Shown: piece by piece, positions 4,915-6,303 of the stretch
Layout of the letters: each line of letters starts with the position of its first letter
Position numbering within the stretch: position 1 is the stretch's first letter
DNA from: Gammaproteobacteria bacterium
GTDB taxonomy: Bacteria; Pseudomonadota; Gammaproteobacteria; Pseudomonadales; Azotimanducaceae
Direction: 5' to 3'
Assembly (NCBI GenBank): GCA_027295975.1
Contig: JAPUJX010000025.1
Span: 1-6,303 of the forward strand
DNA: 6,303 bases
The notes under the pieces: generated by a model
What the model was told of the DNA's origin: nothing
Database searches by the model: none
The model's input: the letters and a program-made list of their open reading frames with translations, nothing else
Translations under genes and position numbers: made by a program

Positions 4915-5847
4915 ATGATACCCAATCCCAACGTCGAAGGTCTGTTTGTCGCCAGGCTGAAGGAAATTGTTGGCGACCAATGTGCGGAAACCATCCATCA
5001 GACGATGCGCGGACCGAAAGATCAGGCGTATTGGGTAAATCCCCTGGTTGACGGAGAGATTGGCTTCTCCGGAACTCCCGTTGTCGGCGCGGCAAATTGT
5101 TATGTGCTGCCCGCATCGCAACGGTCGGAAATTACCGAATCCCGAGCGGCCGCGGATGGTGTCGTTTATCCGATCAACCCATCGAGCGTGGTGGCAGTGA
5201 CAAGTCTCGCGCCAGAGATAGGCGAAGAAGTACTCGATTTAGCTGCCGCGCCCGGAGGCAAAACACTACTGATCGCGGCTGCCATGAACAACAGCGGACG
5301 GATCGCCGCTGTCGAGCCTGTCAAAGGTCGGTTCCATAGAATGCGCGCCAACCTGAAACGCTGCGGGGTAACCAACACCGAATTTTATTGCGCCGACGGT
5401 CGGGGTGTTGGACGTAAGGTAGGTCAACGCTTCACGCGAGTAATGCTCGATGCGCCCTGCTCGTCGGAAGCTCGTATCGATTGGGATCGAGAACAGACCT
5501 ACCAGCACTGGAAAGCGCGCAAGATCAGGGAAACGTCGCGCAAACAGCGCTCGCTCATTCGTTCTGCCTTTTCCGCGTTGCAACCGGGTGGCATCTTGGT
5601 TTACTGCACCTGTGCCTATGCACCGGAAGAGAATGAGTGTGTGGTGGATCATCTGTTGCGACGGGAGCCCTCGGCGGATGTATTGCCTGTTGCCATTGCC
5701 AGAGATGAGACCCTCGCCGGCTTGACCGTCTGGCAGGGGCGTGCCCTCGACCCGCGATTGAAACGGGCTCTTCGCATACTTCCGGACCGGTTGTGGGATG
5801 GCTTCTTTCTCTGCCTCCTGACCCGGCGCAATCCGTCCCCTAGCTAA
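4915..5847 (+). CDS. RsmB/NOP-family RNA (cytosine-5) methyltransferase
   Basis: This 310-residue protein is predicted to transfer a methyl group from S-adenosylmethionine to carbon 5 of a cytosine in RNA. The SAM site is in VLDLAAAPGGKT (106-117), with the acidic AVEP (132-135) and CADG (159-162) as further SAM contacts. The two family cysteines are present: Cys182 in DAPCSSE (179-185) and the nucleophile Cys233 in YCTCAYAPEENE (230-241). The section QRSLIRSAFSALQPGG and the end RILPDRLWDGFFLCLL match the methyltransferase core of E. coli RsmF (YebU), which modifies 16S rRNA. RsmF has about 479 residues and this protein stops after the core, so it lacks the C-terminal RNA-binding extension and its target may differ. 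The ATG at 4915 has a weak AGG 5 bases upstream. It is divergent from the membrane cluster and convergent with the SixA-like gene, with 3 bases between stop codons and no terminator hairpin seen. A tRNA target is an alternative. Confidence 0.85.
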   Translation: MIPNPNVEGLFVARLKEIVGDQCAETIHQTMRGPKDQAYWVNPLVDGEIGFSGTPVVGAANCYVLPASQRSEITESRAAADGVVYPINPSSVVAVTSLAPEIGEEVLDLAAAPGGKTLLIAAAMNNSGRIAAVEPVKGRFHRMRANLKRCGVTNTEFYCADGRGVGRKVGQRFTRVMLDAPCSSEARIDWDREQTYQHWKARKIRETSRKQRSLIRSAFSALQPGGILVYCTCAYAPEENECVVDHLLRREPSADVLPVAIARDETLAGLTVWQGRALDPRLKRALRILPDRLWDGFFLCLLTRRNPSPS

Positions 5848-5850
5848 CGC

Positions 5851-6303
5851 CTACCGATCAAGCCTCTTTGGCGATACCAGGTAATCGAGGCTCGCCTGCC
5901 CGAACTCGAGGTCGGTCCATCGGCCACGGTAGGAGAAACGGGCAACCCCGAATGTCGGCAGGTTTTCGGTCACGTCTCCCGCACCCAGCAGGTTTGCCAG
6001 ATAGGTGAGCCCCGGGTTGTGCGCCACCAGCGCAACGCTGCGCGAGTCTTCGGGGGATTCCCTGAGAACGCTCAAAAGAGTGTCGGGATCGGCGTGATAA
6101 AGCCGGTGATCGGAGACGACCCGCGGCTTTGAGGGCGCAAAAGCCTTCTGGACAAAACCCACGGTCGCCAGGGCGCGTTTGGCATCACTGGTCCAGATCC
6201 AATCCGCGGGGGCGTCCTGCTCGCCAAGCCACTGTTGCATCGTGAGCCCATCTCGGTTCCCGCGGCTATTCAACGGTCGTTCGAAATCCGTTTGATGGTG
6301 GTC
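5851..6303 (-). CDS. SixA-like histidine phosphatase, 5' end outside window
   Basis: The frame has 150 codons before the TAG at 5853-5851 and stays open to the right edge. A TTG at 6273 is therefore not the real start: the ten residues upstream of it (DHHQTDFERP) belong to the protein, because FERPLNSRG matches the conserved DFDRPLN-RG segment of SixA-type enzymes. The family's catalytic RHG or RHAKS motif lies about 10-20 residues further upstream, off the window. Visible conserved elements are the arginine segment TSDAKRALAT (38-47 of the fragment), DHRLYHADPDTLLSVL (65-80) and the second catalytic histidine in VALVAHNPG (90-98). These enzymes remove phosphate from phosphohistidine, for example on ArcB or phosphotransferase-system proteins in E. 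coli; the substrate here is not known. The length fits the usual ~160-170 residues. Confidence 0.8.
   Translation of the reverse strand, partial: DHHQTDFERPLNSRGNRDGLTMQQWLGEQDAPADWIWTSDAKRALATVGFVQKAFAPSKPRVVSDHRLYHADPDTLLSVLRESPEDSRSVALVAHNPGLTYLANLLGAGDVTENLPTFGVARFSYRGRWTDLEFGQASLDYLVSPKRLDR

Noticed and set aside
4808..5116. N-terminal extension of the small membrane protein back to 5116
   Set aside because: The extension is antisense to the RNA methyltransferase gene, has no recognisable motif and includes the divergent promoter gap. The ATG at 4807 has its own well-spaced GGAG.

Overview
This 6.3 kb window is ordinary-density bacterial chromosome with eight genes, one of them cut by the right edge, and probably the first codons of another gene at the left edge. 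A close MetR homologue, an RsmF/YebU-type RNA methyltransferase, a SixA-like phosphatase and moderately GC-rich coding sequence suggest a gammaproteobacterium. The genus cannot be read from the sequence. I see no mobile element, tRNA, rRNA, CRISPR array or long repeat.

Layout from left to right. Positions 1-60 hold a possible minus-strand promoter and start codon of a gene running off the left edge. An HD-domain metal-dependent phosphohydrolase (200-1123, minus) is followed at its 3' end by a plausible intrinsic terminator. It is divergent from metR (1288-2226, plus), and the ~165 bp between them carries a recognisable promoter for metR. metR converges, across 28 bp, on a minus-strand cluster of four closely spaced genes. 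In transcription order these are a 72-residue single-span membrane protein (4589-4807), a two-span membrane protein with a coiled coil (3808-4599), a secreted metallo-beta-lactamase-fold hydrolase (2873-3775) and a divergent pyridoxamine-phosphate-oxidase-fold protein (2255-2842). The cluster is divergent from an RNA m5C methyltransferase (4915-5847, plus), and the shared 107 bp gap contains a perfect dyad next to a candidate promoter. The methyltransferase ends 3 bp from the stop of a convergent SixA-like histidine phosphatase (5851 to beyond 6303, minus).

How the genes relate: the four minus-strand genes look like one operon because of their spacing (an 11 bp overlap and gaps of 32 and 30 bp), but no pathway links them obviously. 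The membrane pair probably works together, since the reading frames overlap. The PdxH-like protein has lost several residues used by true PdxH, so its role is open. MetR has no methionine gene next to it here. The least explained part is the membrane pair with the hydrolase and flavin-fold protein behind it. I found no solid evidence of a new defence or metabolic system and rate that possibility as modest.
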